From Phycomyces blakesleeanus NRRL 1555(-) (Eukaryota; Mucoromycota; Mucoromycetes; Mucorales; Phycomycetaceae), in assembly GCF_001638985.1 (NCBI RefSeq), contig NW_017265158.1, positions 124,001 to 188,000 on the forward strand: a stretch of DNA of 64,000 bases. Direction: 5' to 3'. Positions within the stretch are counted from its first letter, which is position 1. Each line of letters opens with the position of its first letter. A program made the translations under genes and the position numbers. The notes under the pieces were generated by a model. That model searched no databases. It was not told the origin of the DNA and saw only the letters and a list, made by a program, of their open reading frames with translations. This document shows, one piece after another, positions 43,156-55,093 of the stretch.

Positions 43156-43208
43156 TATACTTCAACTTAGGCAGTAACAGTACTTCCCCATATAAAAAAG
43201 CAAGTCAC
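43156..43208. repeat. Left inverted repeat of the MULE
   Basis: Pairs imperfectly with 45741-45800. Best blocks: TATACTTCAA and CATATAAAAAAGCA. Confidence 0.6.
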
Positions 43209-43306
43209 AGATCTCAAAGTGTTTCATTTTACGTGAATAATTTTTTATTACACGTATCCTCCTTAATACTTTCTCTTAAAAGTCTCATCTCTTATACAGG
43301 CTAAAA

Positions 43307-45594
43307 ATGTCAACCTTTAATAGTGTCAATGATTACGAGAATCGCATTGTTCCTGATTACATAGATTCTATTGACTTCTTAACTCTTTTATCTGAAGATG
43401 AGTTCACAAACTGGTTGAATAAAATAGCAAAAAAGCATGCCAATTGGATTTACCATCAATTGTATAACCATAACAAAAATAGTGCTTTTATTGAGTTGGC
43501 TCTTAAAGAGCCTTTAAAAGTAAAAACAGTTGTATGCTTATGTGATCATGCTGAAAAACCTAAAAAAAAACTATCTTCTTTGCAGCAAGTTCAGAAGCGG
43601 GTTAGAACTACAAAATCTATAAAAATTGGTTGCCCAGCTAACATATACAAGCATGTTATGACTGATGGTACAATTCATATCAAGTATAACTGGCAGTATC
43701 TCGACCATGATCCCTTTCAAATTGAGGAAATAAGCTCCTCCAGATTGCCTGATAAGCTAAAGCAATGGGTGGAAGAGCTTGTTGGCCAAAATATGGATTG
43801 GAAATCCATTAAGAATATGCTTAGAATGAGTGAAGATCGACTTTTTGAAGTAAATATTTTATAGTATATTTTGAGGGTCTTTACTGACTTTAAGCTATAT
43901 AGCTTGAGCAATCTGGTAGCCAAACTTCTTTCTCTGTATCTATTCTCATAGATTATCAATACATGAGAAATGTTATCAATACCCATGTAATAAAGCTTTC
44001 AAGAAGACATGTCAATCACAAAGAAAGTGTCAAACTTTGGATGGAAGAACTCCGTGAGAATGGAAACACAACTTTGTTCACAGTTCATCAAAATGGACCT
44101 TTTGTTCTTTCATGGGTTTCAGATTGGCAAATAGAAATAAATATATCTTTTATTTAATATTATTTATTTTATATTTACTTATTTAATTTATAATTACAAC
44201 AGTATCTTGAAAACTCTGAGGAGTGGTGTATTGACTCTATATATAAAACAACCAAATCCTTTAATACTTCAGCTGGTGATGATTCAAAAGATTGCTTTCT
44301 TTATACAATTGTCATTCGCAGCCCAATTATCAATAAGGGATTACCCGTCTGTTTTTTCATAACAGATCATGAATTTGTCTTAACTTTAAGTCAGTAGTTG
44401 ATATGGCTACAGAATATCTTTTCGTTAAAAGTAAAAAGAATAATGATTGACTGCAGTCCTATTGAAATTGGTGCACTTGAAGAAGTCTTTGGGGGTAGTG
44501 TTGATACCCTGCTATGTCATTGGCATATTAAAAGAGCATGGGAAGTTAATGTGAAAAAGCATGTAAGTAGTATATATATTTAAATGCAAGTATATATCTC
44601 ATGCTATTATAATATAGATTAAAGTGCAAAACTTAACACAGACTTCAAACATAGCATGTAACAGTGTCCATGCTGTATTGAGTAACTTGATGCATGCAGA
44701 AACATCTCAGGTCTTTGATGTATCATATAGTGAATTTCTGGAGAAATTTGAAGAGTATGAAGCATTTATTTTATACTTTAATAAGTTCTGGATTCCCAAG
44801 AAGACACTTTAGTGTAAAGCATGGAGATTAGTAAGTATAATATAGATTATTTTATTATTTTAAATAATTATTAATATTTAATATAACAAGTAGTCTGCCA
44901 TCTTTCACACCAATAATTATATTGAGTCTTATCATAATCAATTGAAGACATTCTATCTTGGCCGTGCAAGATCTCTTTGCATTGATAGACTTATCTATCT
45001 TCTGGCAAAGGTTTTAACACTTGACTACAGACAAAAAAATGTTAAAACCTTATATGGATTTAAAGCAATGCACCTCTCACACCAAGAAGAGCTAAAAAAG
45101 AAAAAGACATATATGTTAGATATTGACAAGGCTACATCAATGGTTGAAAAAACAAGTGATACTTTATTCACTTGCAGATTGTTTACCATTGATCTTGTTC
45201 TGTATGAGATTGATTGAAAAGATGGTTTCTTACAGAACTGCACCTGCCCTGATACTTTTAAATTCTGCAAGCATATCTTTCTTGTCAGCCGTATACTTGA
45301 CCTTCCATACTATTTGCGCTAGAACCTTTCCTCTGCCTTCTCCTCATCTTCTTCTGTCCAGCCACCTTCTAATGAAACCAGTGCAGTAGTTGACCCGTCT
45401 ATTCTTTCTGATGAGATAGCTGCTGATATTGACAAGTACATTCAGTTATACTCTGCTGAACTTAAGAAGAAGGTAGTGGAGTATAAGGGTAGACCTGAAG
45501 ACTTAGGCCAGTTTGTTGATCCATTGAAGTCTGCTTATAATAAGTTAAAAGAACATGGCACCCCTTCTCAGTCCCGTCCACCTAGACAATTCTA
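43307..45594 (+). pseudogene. MULE transposase with SWIM zinc finger
   Basis: Several exons in order. 43307-43855 has a CLCDH...GCPANIY zinc-binding start and YLDHDPFQIEEI. 43950-44140 has LWMEELRENGNTTLF. 44205-44396 starts at YLENSEEWCIDSIYKTT, with GLPVCFFITDHE, and ends at a TAG where Trp would fit. 44400-44563 carries IMIDCSPIEIGALEEVFG and CHWHIKRAWEVNVKKH, the DDE region of MULE transposases with the C/W-H signature. Later exons include a TAG where Gln would fit (after IPKKTL). The SWIM finger CTCPDTFKFCKHIF lies near 45240-45280. A Pro/Ser tail ends at 45592. Both nonsense codons are explained by C-to-T or G-to-A change. It was once a functional transposase and is now inactive. Confidence 0.75.
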
Positions 45595-45740
45595 ATTTTT
45601 TTTCATTTTATCAATATTTTTAACTATTTACTATTTTTTATTATTAATTATCTACTCTTATACTATTATTATTATCAACAAATTGTTTTTTCTAAAAAAA
45701 AATGTCTTTTTAAACAAAAATCCATTGTCAAATCTAGTAT

Positions 45741-45800
45741 GTAACCTGCTTTTTTATATGAGAAACTAATGGTACTCCAACTTAGGCTTATTGAAGTATA
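45741..45800. repeat. Right inverted repeat of the MULE
   Basis: Reverse complement resembles 43156-43208. AACTTAGGCTTATTGAAGT here is itself part of a local palindrome with 45834-45848. Confidence 0.55.
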
Positions 45801-47625
45801 TATTTTCTTATACCAACTACAACTTCCATTTTTGATAAGCCTAAGTTCTCTACTTCGACTTAATTTAGTTGAAGAGCAAGAACATTATCTTACAAATTCA
45901 TGAAGACATATACAATATTTAATTTTTAATACTTCTTGCATAAAATCAATTATAAGACTCTTAGCTGAAATATACTAAAGTATCATGGTGAAATATCAAT
46001 TAACTCTCTCTAAAAGTCATTATGTTTGTTATGTAATAAAATAATAACATAACATTCCAAGTCTTGGGTATAAAACTCATAATAAATTAATTTTTTTCTA
46101 TTTCATACATCAACTTTTTTTTACAAATCACAATCTTTATTAATGTCATACATTTATAAATATCTAACTAACTATGGTACCAAATAAATCAAACAAAACT
46201 ACAAGAAGAAACAGAAAGAACTTGGTCATTTACCAGTATATATCATCACCTCCAAGTACAAAAGATCAAGAAGGTGAGAAATTTGTTTCTACGGTCAGCT
46301 TGTTGGGTTCTCTAGGTAGCTTAACATACTACAAAAAAACTAGTACTACTTCAAGAGGATTATACTTAGTTAAAAAGGTTATAGTGTAATTTTTAAAGGT
46401 AAAATAAAGTTTAAAAAGATATAAAATTGATGTTTAATCTACTTTATATATTATTGATGGTATTGAAATACACATAAGGCAGCTCTAATAAAAGTAATCT
46501 CTTTACTATAGATATAATTCATAAATACACTCAAAAAGAGCACGGAAAAGCTCAATAACAACAGAGAACACTTATACTTCTTTATAAATCTTCTGACATT
46601 AATCTGACAAATTAATGTATATTTTCACTATAAATTTCTAATAATATCCAAATAATTTATGAAAAAAGTGGACAAATAATTGCCACAATCATACCCTAGT
46701 CCTAAGTCAATAAAATAATTTCAGTGGCGAAAATAAACGACTGCTAATTTTGGCAAGAAGAAGTTCAACTCTATTAACAAGCTGTCTAATAGCGAATGGT
46801 AGCGGGATTAGACTTCTGGGAACTGTGAGAGAAATTGTGTTCACTGTCACACCTAAAGACTTTGGACCTGTTTATAGTAATTTTTTTCTAAAATTTCAAA
46901 TAAAGAGTGCTAATTGGCTATAATAAAGTTCAAGTTCAAAAATAAAAAAATATGTAGAGGTTTTGAATTTCAGATGATTGCACAAACAAAAATATGTATT
47001 TCAATCGGCTAATTACTTGTAAATAAATAAAAAAAAAAATAAGAAAAGCAGAAGAAAAAATGAATTTATACTATTTTGGGTGAATTTTATGCAAAAATAG
47101 TTTTTGCGACTGAGAAAAAGAAAGAAAACACTTTTGCAACAGAAAAAAAGAAAAAAAAAGAAGTTTTGTGACAGAGAGAAAGAAAAAAAGATAGTTTGAG
47201 ACAAAGCAAATGCAAAAAATAAAAGTCAGAGATCTTATTGGCTAAGGATATCTAGAATTGACCAAAGACTTTTGTACTTGTAAATGCTAGCAGCCAAGGA
47301 ACTTGTTGTGATAAAATGTTTCTTGGAAATAGCTTCTTATTCCTTTATTTTATGTTTTTTTCTCCTATCATACTTATTGTAATGCCAAGTGCCCAGTAAT
47401 TTGTACTGTTGCTGACCTATACATACAAAAAAGTACTTGTGAAGACCGTGATTATTCGAACATTATAAAATTTATTGTGTTATAAAAAAAAATGCTAAGT
47501 AAAAAACAAAAAAAAATTGCTAAGTCACCAAAAAAATAACAAGAGATGTCACACACTTGGCATTTTTTAGTGAAGAGCTACCATTTTTCTTTTATTCTTT
47601 TTTTTCTTTCTATTCATTTTTAGTT
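45801..47625. other. AT-rich spacer, one small unassigned ORF
   Basis: Mostly without coding signal. A 71-codon ATG-started frame at 46174-46389 (MVPNKSNKTTRRNRKNL..., Ser/Thr/Lys-rich) has no recognisable family and may be chance. Poly-A/T and GAAA-rich runs lie at 47030-47220. The rest looks like eroded transposon DNA. Confidence 0.35.
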
Positions 47626-48099
47626 CAAGTGAGTACTACTAAATATGGTGCTATCGGACTTAAGTATCTATGTATAATAGTATTTTTCAAAAGATATTAA
47701 ATTTTGCAAAAATAAATTTAATAAAAAATCCTTGAACAGAATTATTAAGCGTGCTATTCTCTATAATTCTATTGAAGCGTTTTGTATTAAATTTATTTTT
47801 GCAAAAGCTGATACCTTTCAAAGTTTGGGTGTTTTGATAAATTCATTTGCAAAGTTTAACTTTTTTCAGAAGTTGAAATATCTTGATTGCTCCCATAGAT
47901 AATGTATAAAAGTATCTATTCTAAAACGGAAAGTCATGTGATCAAGAAAGTAACCAAGCTTTAGGAACACACATTTTTCCCTACATTTAGTGGAGATTGA
48001 ATAATTATTACATATAAAAAATTTCAAAGAAGAAATTGAAACAAATGCAAAAACATAAATACTTAAGTCCAATAGCATCTATAATATGCACTTACTTTG
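47626..48099. mobile_element. Candidate palindromic MITE
   Basis: The ends are inverted: GCTATCGGACTTAAGTATCT near 47650 matches the reverse complement of ATACTTAAGTCCAATAGC near 48060, extending to about 46 bases at roughly 75-80% identity. An inner inverted pair (TTTTGCAAAAATAAATTTAA at 47704 and its complement at 47791-47812) adds to the foldback. No coding capacity. Confidence 0.55.
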
Positions 48100-48911
48100 T
48101 TTTTAGAAGCCATTTTGCTTTGATACAAGATATTTCTCTCAACAGACTATATTTATAAGTTTATAAAGACTTTACTAATATTTTTTTTCTAGATTACAGT
48201 CATTTTGAGAAACTCCATTGTGTTCTGTAGCAAAGATAAATATCTTTATCTTGATAGTTTGAGTTTTATTATAGTATTGACTCTTTTCTTCCTTTTATTT
48301 TAGATAAGTCATATTGGAATCTAATTTACTGCTTTCAAGAGGTAACTTTAAATGATTGAAAATGTTATGCTTTATTATGAATACTAATCTTTGTCTTTAT
48401 TTCAATATTTTTTTTTATATTTTCTATTTGCTATTGTTTCTTTCACTGCAAAAATTATATGATTTTACTATGGGAAAGTTGAGTAGAACCAAAGAGACAA
48501 GTTAATCAAATTCCAACTCCATCATTTTTTTAAATTTTGGTGGCAATAATACTATATAGCTCTTTCTATTGAATATAAGACATATTGCATCTTTTAATGG
48601 TTATCTAAAAAAAAATAAAAGCTATAAAAATAAACTGTACTATTGAATGTGTTCCTGTTCGCACAAATTTTATAAATGCAAACAAACTTAAAATGTCTAA
48701 TAAGTACAATCTAGTTAAATGAAATTGTTCTTTGTGCTCTCCCAATAGTAGATATTTTGTTATGATCTCTGCTCAGACATGCCGTAGACATTTTGCCAAT
48801 GATGTGCTAAGAAATTTTCAAAGAAAATATTGCATATAGAGAAACACTATACATTTTATTTTATTTTATCTGATTTTATATAGCAATTTAATAAATTTAT
48901 ATAATATTGTA
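48100..48911. other. AT-rich spacer before the first Tnp2 element
   Basis: No gene seen. It may include the left end of the transposon, but terminal repeats could not be identified by eye. Confidence 0.3.
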
Positions 48912-51742
48912 TTGTCTTCTGAAGTAGTAGATATGATAAATGAAAATGCCAGTAACATTGTGAATGACAATTCTGAAAACATGATGAATGACAACACAAG
49001 CAACATGGATTCTGAGCCTGAGAGCAATGTTTTTGAGATTCATGAAGATAATTATATAATTTTATTGTGTTGTATAAGAAATTGTAAACCTAACTAGTTA
49101 TATCTTACAAATATAGTCGCAGAAGATATATCTGACTCTACCAACAATACTTGAGTAGATTCCGATGAGACTGATGATGAAGACTAAAATATTAATGGTT
49201 AGTAAAAAAAATAAAAGAAATACCTTGAAAAAAACCTTGCTCATTAATATAACCATCAAACAGAACAACTCTTTAGACACGCAAGGCCAGCTGATCCAAT
49301 CCATGCTTTCATTGCATCCTTCACTGCATTTTTTATATCAAAATATGTAGTCATTCCGGTGGTGTCATCTTCATCAAATTTTTCAATGAGGTGCTGGCAC
49401 ATTTTGGTCAATCATTCCATCTGCCATTGAGTCTGCCCAGCTTGTATTCTATGACAGGGTTCAATACATTTACAGAAGATATACAACACTTTGTGGCATG
49501 TGGTGAATGCCATAAGATACTTTCTGAGTCTGAGCCTGTTCCACAGTGTTGCAATTTTAGAAAACTATCTTGAGACATGTGTGGAACACAACTTCTCTTG
49601 AGAGCATCCAACAATCTGGATTGACCAAAAAAGATGTACATGTACAACTCAATCACAACGGCAATCTCAATTCTTTTCTCTTGCCCTGGATTTGAGAGAG
49701 CAATCAATCTCTGGAGGTTCAGACAACAAGTACTCAGAAGTCTTTTTGATATATACAATGATGCAAAGTAGGAAAACTTGAAAGACAGTAACAATCAGCA
49801 ATTTGTAGCCCACAAACGTTCTCTAATGCTTACATTAAATATTGATTGGCTCCGGCCTTTTGATGAAGTATCATACTCGTGTGAAGCTATCTACCTGTTG
49901 GTTAACAACCTGCCAAGGGAAGAGAGATACAAGAAGGAGAATATAGTTCTTGTCAGTCTTATGCCAGAACCAAAAGAAGTCAAAGCCAGTGAGATAAATC
50001 ACTATCTTTGTCCTCTTGTAGTTGATCTCAAGAAGCTGTATTTGGGTGTGGTTATTTCTACTAATGAGTATCTGTCTGGTACATTGATTTGTGCTGCATT
50101 GCTTCTCATTGCCTGTGACATCCCAGCTGCAAGAAGAACATGCAAGTTTACTTCACATGCCAGTATTAATGCATGTCATATATGTGACCACCGTTTCTCT
50201 TGTCTCACAGATGGAAAAGGCATGAACTATTCTGGTTTTGTGTTCTCTGAGTGGGTGTCTCATACCAAAGAAAAACATCACAGAGATGCAGAGAAATAGA
50301 GACGTGCCAGAAGTGAGACTGAGAAAATGAGACTGGAAAGAGAGAATAGCACGTGTTGGTCAGAGCTCCTTGAACTGAAGTACTTCAACGCAGTCAAATG
50401 CACAACCTGTTTATTGGCATGGCAAAAAGAATGATGGAGAGATGGAGAGCTGATAAGCTGCTAACTGACAAGCATCTTGATGAAATGTAACATGAAGCCA
50501 ACAGCATGATTGTTCCTCTCAACATAACTCTGTTGAGAAACAAGATTGCAAAGGGCTTTTCATTTATAAAGGCAGATAAATGGAAGTCCTGGTGTTTAGC
50601 CTACTCCCTGGTTCTCTTGGCTGGCCGTTTACTATCTGAAAATCTTGACAATTGGATGCACTTTGTTAATGCTTGCAGGTACTTGGCCAAACCAAGTATT
50701 ACAACTGTAGATCTTTTCCACGTGCACAATTGTTTGAAGTTGTTTGGCCAGGGAGGCGAGGATGTGCATGACAAAGATTTCATATCACCTAATATGCACT
50801 TATATATGCATCTCAAAGAGATAGTTCTGAACTTTGGTCTAGTATATAGATACTGGCTTTTTAGCTTTGAAAGATACAATGGCCAATTAAAAAACTATAA
50901 GACGAATAAGAGGGATGGGTTTGAAGAAACCTTTATGCGTAAATACCTTGAGGATGCATATAAAGCAGATCTTGCTCATACAATACTCCTACTTGTTCAT
51001 ATTACATTGCACCATTTCTTGATATACGAGCTCATTGGTTCAGTTCCAACTCTTGCCACTGCCATTTCCATTCCTGTCACGTTTTACTTGTTGACTGCTT
51101 ATGGTTTCAATTTGAAGAACTTTCTTGATTCTGCTGTTGTGACTATTGACAATGTAAAGGGTAATGAGCCATTGCCTTCATCTGTCTTTCCTCTCAATCT
51201 TGAGAAGTTTATGCCAATGGAAGAAGATAAGTATACTTATCTACTTGAGTACTACAAAGCAGCATATAACAATACTTCACTGAAAAGTTACAGGCAGGCA
51301 GTCTTTGGAAAAATGTTTTGTGAACACTTCTATCCAGAAAATTCTATCAATTAATCTCCTTGAACAGATTTACAAGGGTAGTAATGGTATAGTTTGATGG
51401 GGTTCATTAATACAAGCAATGTTTCATGAAAACAATAGCTGTGGAATAAGTGCCTTTACTGGCCAAATTCAATATCTTTTTGTCAGTAAAATCATTGATT
51501 CTGTGATGTACTAAGCAGATAGGCATGTATTTGCTTATGTTAGATGGTATAAAACAGCAAGTCAAAACATATGAAGTGATCAGTACATCGAGTTAAATTA
51601 ATTCACATTTACAAGAAGTGACTTTCAGAACATCTTACCTGCTCATTGAATCTTGATGCCTGCTGCAATTGGTGTGCATACAACTGCCACTGGTAATACT
51701 CACATGCTAATAGCCCTATTATTTAGAAAAGTGTATGCATAA
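48912..51742 (+). pseudogene. Tnp2-type transposase, copy A, heavily mutated
   Basis: Starts with an acidic, Asn-rich leader (48912-49070). After several stops come HFVACGECHKIL (near 49490), HKRSLMLTLNIDWLRPFDEV, LLVNNLPREERYKKENIVLV with LMPEPKEVKASEINHYL, and ACDIPAARRTCKFTSH with CHICDH. Past a break at 50299, similarity continues with KADKWKSWCLAYSL, LDNWMHFVNACRYLAK, ISPNMHLYMHLKEIVLNFG and WLFSFERYNGQLKNYKTNK, ending with PAAIGVHTTAT...KVYA at 51742. The order of NLPREER, PGPKE-like, ACDIPAARR and CH.C is that of the Tnp2 family (PF02992 type). Copy B has the same segments with fewer breaks. Several stops here sit where copy B has CAA, CGA or TGG-type codons. Confidence 0.75.
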
Positions 51743-51989
51743 ACAAAAATATCTATCTATCTATTAATTTATTATTAATATATTATCAAGAAAATGTTTG
51801 TTGTCTACATATAAGTTTTTGAAAGTGGAAAACTATATTTTGTTTATTGATTTTTAATAGTCCATTGAGCTAATAGAACTTCTAAATTAGTTGGTACAGC
51901 TGCGTCACACATAGCTCAAACACGTGTAATCTTTCTTGCAGTTCTTTTCTTTGCCTTCAAAGAGGAATACTTGTCAAGGGAAGTAAAGA

Positions 51990-53075
51990 GCTTTTGAAGC
52001 TATTTAATTTTTAATTATATGAATTAATCTTCTGTTATACTTTAAATCTCTACAAAAATATATTATCTCATCACTTCTCCAACTAGGACAATAAGTCATA
52101 AGAGTCTTGTCTCTTGCAGGATCCTCGTCATCAGACTCTTCATCAGACATAGTGGCTTTCTGGATAGCATGGACACAGTCAACTCTATCCATAAACTTGT
52201 TGATTGCATCTTTGTTTTCTTTGTATGCAAGTCCACGCCGGCAAAGAAGCTGAATATATATTAAAAATTGTAAGTGTCATAACATATCTATATATATTAA
52301 ATGAATAACTTACTGTCACACCACACTGATGTCTTCTTATGGCAGTGTCTTTTCTTTTTGTGAATTCGGCTGATCTGCAAGACTCGCGCACTTGGTTGCT
52401 GAAATAGTTTTTTACCATACCTTCAAGAACACGCATGGCTATCCCAGCAGAACAGGGCTGTCTCTGCAAGTATGCACTCATAGCTGATGCAAGACCATGG
52501 TTATCACTACTCATGAAGTAGCTTGTCAGCACCCATTCTGGCTTTGCATCGTTTGCAGCAATTTCTCTTGGATTGTTGCTGGTAAAGTTTTGTGTTTTAA
52601 CATAGTCCCTAATAAGGGCCTACAAGAGTAGTGTTAGATGATTTTACTATTTTTTTTTAAAAAAAAGACACTGATATTTCTGCATATCTTCTTCCATCAA
52701 AGATGAAAAACCACCAACAAGTTCAGTGCTTGATGTAGTATTACATCTGGAAGCAACATCGTGAATAGCAGTCTGGCCAGCAAGAATATTGGTCACAGTC
52801 TTCTGGAGGCAAGTCATGGTCTGGTTAGATAAAGTGATATCATCAGCCATGAGCAAAACCTGGTTTGCCAGACCTTTCAACTGGTTGTTCATTGTGCTCA
52901 TCATCGAAATCAAAGGATCTGATATACTTTTGGTAGCCTGGCTATGAGTTGACATCATAGCAGTCATTGCATTATCAGGTAGCATGAAGTTGCTACTACC
53001 TGGTGCAGCACTGTGTGCAATAGCAGCATACATAAAGTTGTTGAATGAATAGTCAGCAGGTGCAAAATTGTTCAT
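51990..53075 (-). pseudogene. Partner gene of the Tnp2 element, copy A
   Basis: Starts with ATG at 53075 (MNNFAPADYSFNNFMYAA). The first exon is Met/Ser/Thr-rich and helical (to about 52680). The second (about 52619-52320) has ANDAKPEWVLTSYFMSSDN and YLQRQPCSAGIAMRVLEG. The third (about 52240-52060) has ENKDAINKFMD and an acidic linker MSDEESDDEDPA, then YCPSWRSDE. The copy B protein has matching segments (DDKPTWDV, YIRCQPVAA, KHKDAVTEKFN, SRPDWRSDE), and introns follow the same points in both. At the last junction the donor GT is AT here, a G-to-A change. No known domain. Confidence 0.65.
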
Positions 53076-53100
53076 TTTCTATATGTGAAAAAACTTTAAT

Positions 53101-53743
53101 ATCGATTGGCATTATCAAAGTAAGCTTTATAAAATTTGGCGGGTCTATATATATAAATAAAAAGAGGAAAGGGGGAGGGATAGTAATTCAATAGATTTTG
53201 TATCTTATTTATCAAAAAAATATCTTTTTTATTCATGTTCAAATACTTTGGTTTTAACTCAGAGGAGTATATAGGTTAGGTGCACAAGCTTATATCTTCA
53301 TTTGGAAATTTATATTTATCCAGCTTGTTTCTTTTGGATTATTATATATATCACTTGCAATTTATTATAATTCTGGCTTTTTAATTCAAAAAGACATTTT
53401 CTTTCTTTCTTTTTTTTATCTTTTTTTATATATATTTGACACTTGTCACCCAGTAAGTTTATTCTATTCTTCTAGTATTTTTACTTATGATCTGGTTTAC
53501 TCACTCGTTTCCCCTTGTATGGCCATTCAATCTACATGTGTTTGTCTAGATATAATATCTTATTCAAAACATGTCATGATTTTATATACTCACACATTGT
53601 TGTTTTTTTATTTCTTTTACACAAAGCTTTAATATACTAGACGTGGTTGCTATTCAATCCTCTTGGCAATAATATTTTTGTGAAATTTGACAGTACGTGT
53701 TTATTGAAGTTTTGTACCTTCTATATTTTAATCATTATCTTGT
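53101..53743. other. AT-rich spacer
   Basis: No gene. Probably contains the right end of Tnp2 copy A. Confidence 0.3.
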
Positions 53744-54166
53744 TGTGAAGTTTTATAGAATAAAATCAACAGTAAAAAAGATTGAGACGTATATAAAAAT
53801 ACTTTGAGACTGTATATAGGTTGTCTTTTATTAAAGAATACAAAGTTATTCTTTTTATATCAAAACACAATCTGCTTTGTCAGTCACATCTTAATTTTTT
53901 AAGCCTGAGTTCATTTAGATATTAGAGAGCTGGTACTGCTATGTTTATAATTTAATCTAATTGCAGTATCCTCATATTAACTCAGTGATTACTGAGCTGT
54001 CATAATTACAGTACTTACTGTAATTAATTATTGGTCTTATTGATTTACCATAAGTAAAATAAATAAATTATTTATTTGTTCTTGTAATGATAGCTGTTTT
54101 ACTATAATAATAGGAATATGTTCTTAGATGTAATAAATCTAACAACCAAGTGTCTGGATCACCACA
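53744..54166 (-). mobile_element. Solo LTR, 423 bases, relative of the 543-base LTR
   Basis: Flanked by CTTGT duplications (53739-53743 and 54167-54171). On the minus strand it begins TGTGGTGATCCAGACACTTGG and keeps AGAACATATTC and the GACGTA/TTTTTATAT region of the other LTR, but is shorter and more diverged. The ends are TGTG...CACA. Confidence 0.75.
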
Positions 54167-54171
54167 CTTGT

Positions 54172-54528
54172 GTTTAATATTATAGTGCAATTGGAGATAA
54201 CTATCAATGTCTTTGGATTTGTTTCAATATTTTCCTGGAAAACTCCGCCAGCCAATTATGATTTAATGTCCGACAGCCTTTAAAAAATCAAAATTCAATG
54301 ATATTTAGCACTCAAAATGTAAAGAATAAGCCAAAAGTAAAATTGATATATTTAATAAAATACTAATCAGAGATAAAAATAATATATAAGCAAAAATAAG
54401 AAAAAATAAAGAAAGTACAGATAAAAATTCTATTCTCTTCCTTTATCATGGCAATGAGAAGTATATTTTTTTTTGTAAATTTGTTACATCATTAACTTCT
54501 TTCACGTTCATCTCTTGGCTGTATGCCT
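54172..54528. other. Spacer with a dispersed repeat
   Basis: Contains AATGTCCGACAGCCTTTAAA near 54265, resembling 34810. No gene. Confidence 0.35.
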
Positions 54529-55071
54529 TGTGGTGATCCAGACACTCAGATGTTGAATTTATTACATATAAGAACATATTCATATTGGGATAGCATAGTA
54601 GTTATCATCTTGTTAGTATAAAATATATATAAATGATTAAGTAATCAACCCAATAATTATTATAGTTAGTACTGTAGATAATATCTTAAAGATTGTTAAG
54701 ATAATTATATCATACTGCCGGGTAAACTGTGTCAGATTGATATGAAGCTAATTTAGTAGGAAGTCCTAAAGCTCTAGTATAAAAGAGAAAAGAATAGCTA
54801 AGAGCTAAAGAAGTACAATTTAGAACTTGATGTCATAATTGTAACACTGACACTAGTTAAGCAGTAAATACACTCTAATAACCAAATATAGTAAAGGAAG
54901 AAAGCCTTAAGAAACTAAGACGTAATGACAAGAGCAGATTGTGTTTTCTTATAAAAAGGGACACTTTTTATTTATGAATAAAGACAACTTATATACAGTC
55001 TCAAAGTATTTCTATATGTCTCTATTCTCAAATATTTTATTTTTCTATTGTTTCGTACCTGAAATACCACA
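54529..55071 (+). repeat. 5' LTR of the gypsy element
   Basis: TGTGGTGATCC...ATACCACA, 543 bases, same length as the solo LTR at 36662-37204. A TATAAAAAGGG box at 54950 and AATAAAG near 54980 suggest the start and polyadenylation region. Differences from the solo LTR are mainly T for C and A for G. Confidence 0.93.
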
Positions 55072-55093
55072 TTTTTTACTTTGAATTCTCGAA

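Larger units (their letters stand above)
43156..45800 (+). mobile_element. Mutator-like (MULE) DNA transposon
   Basis: Imperfect terminal inverted repeats at 43156-43208 and 45741-45800 share TATACTTCAA at the outer end and ATATAAAAAAGCA at the inner end. They enclose one transposase gene. The exact outer boundary and the 8-10 base duplication expected for MULEs were not found. Confidence 0.6.
48900..53100 (+). mobile_element. Tnp2-type DNA transposon, copy A, two convergent genes
   Basis: Transposase relic on the plus strand (48912-51742) and a partner gene on the minus strand (about 51990-53075), tail to tail. The same pair occurs in mirror orientation at 59663-63995. Boundaries are set by the genes only. 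Confidence 0.65.

Noticed and set aside
46174..46389. 71-codon ATG-started frame MVPNKSNKTT
   Set aside because: Not called as a gene because there is no motif, no homologous partner in the window and it lies in eroded repeat DNA; mentioned only within the spacer entry.
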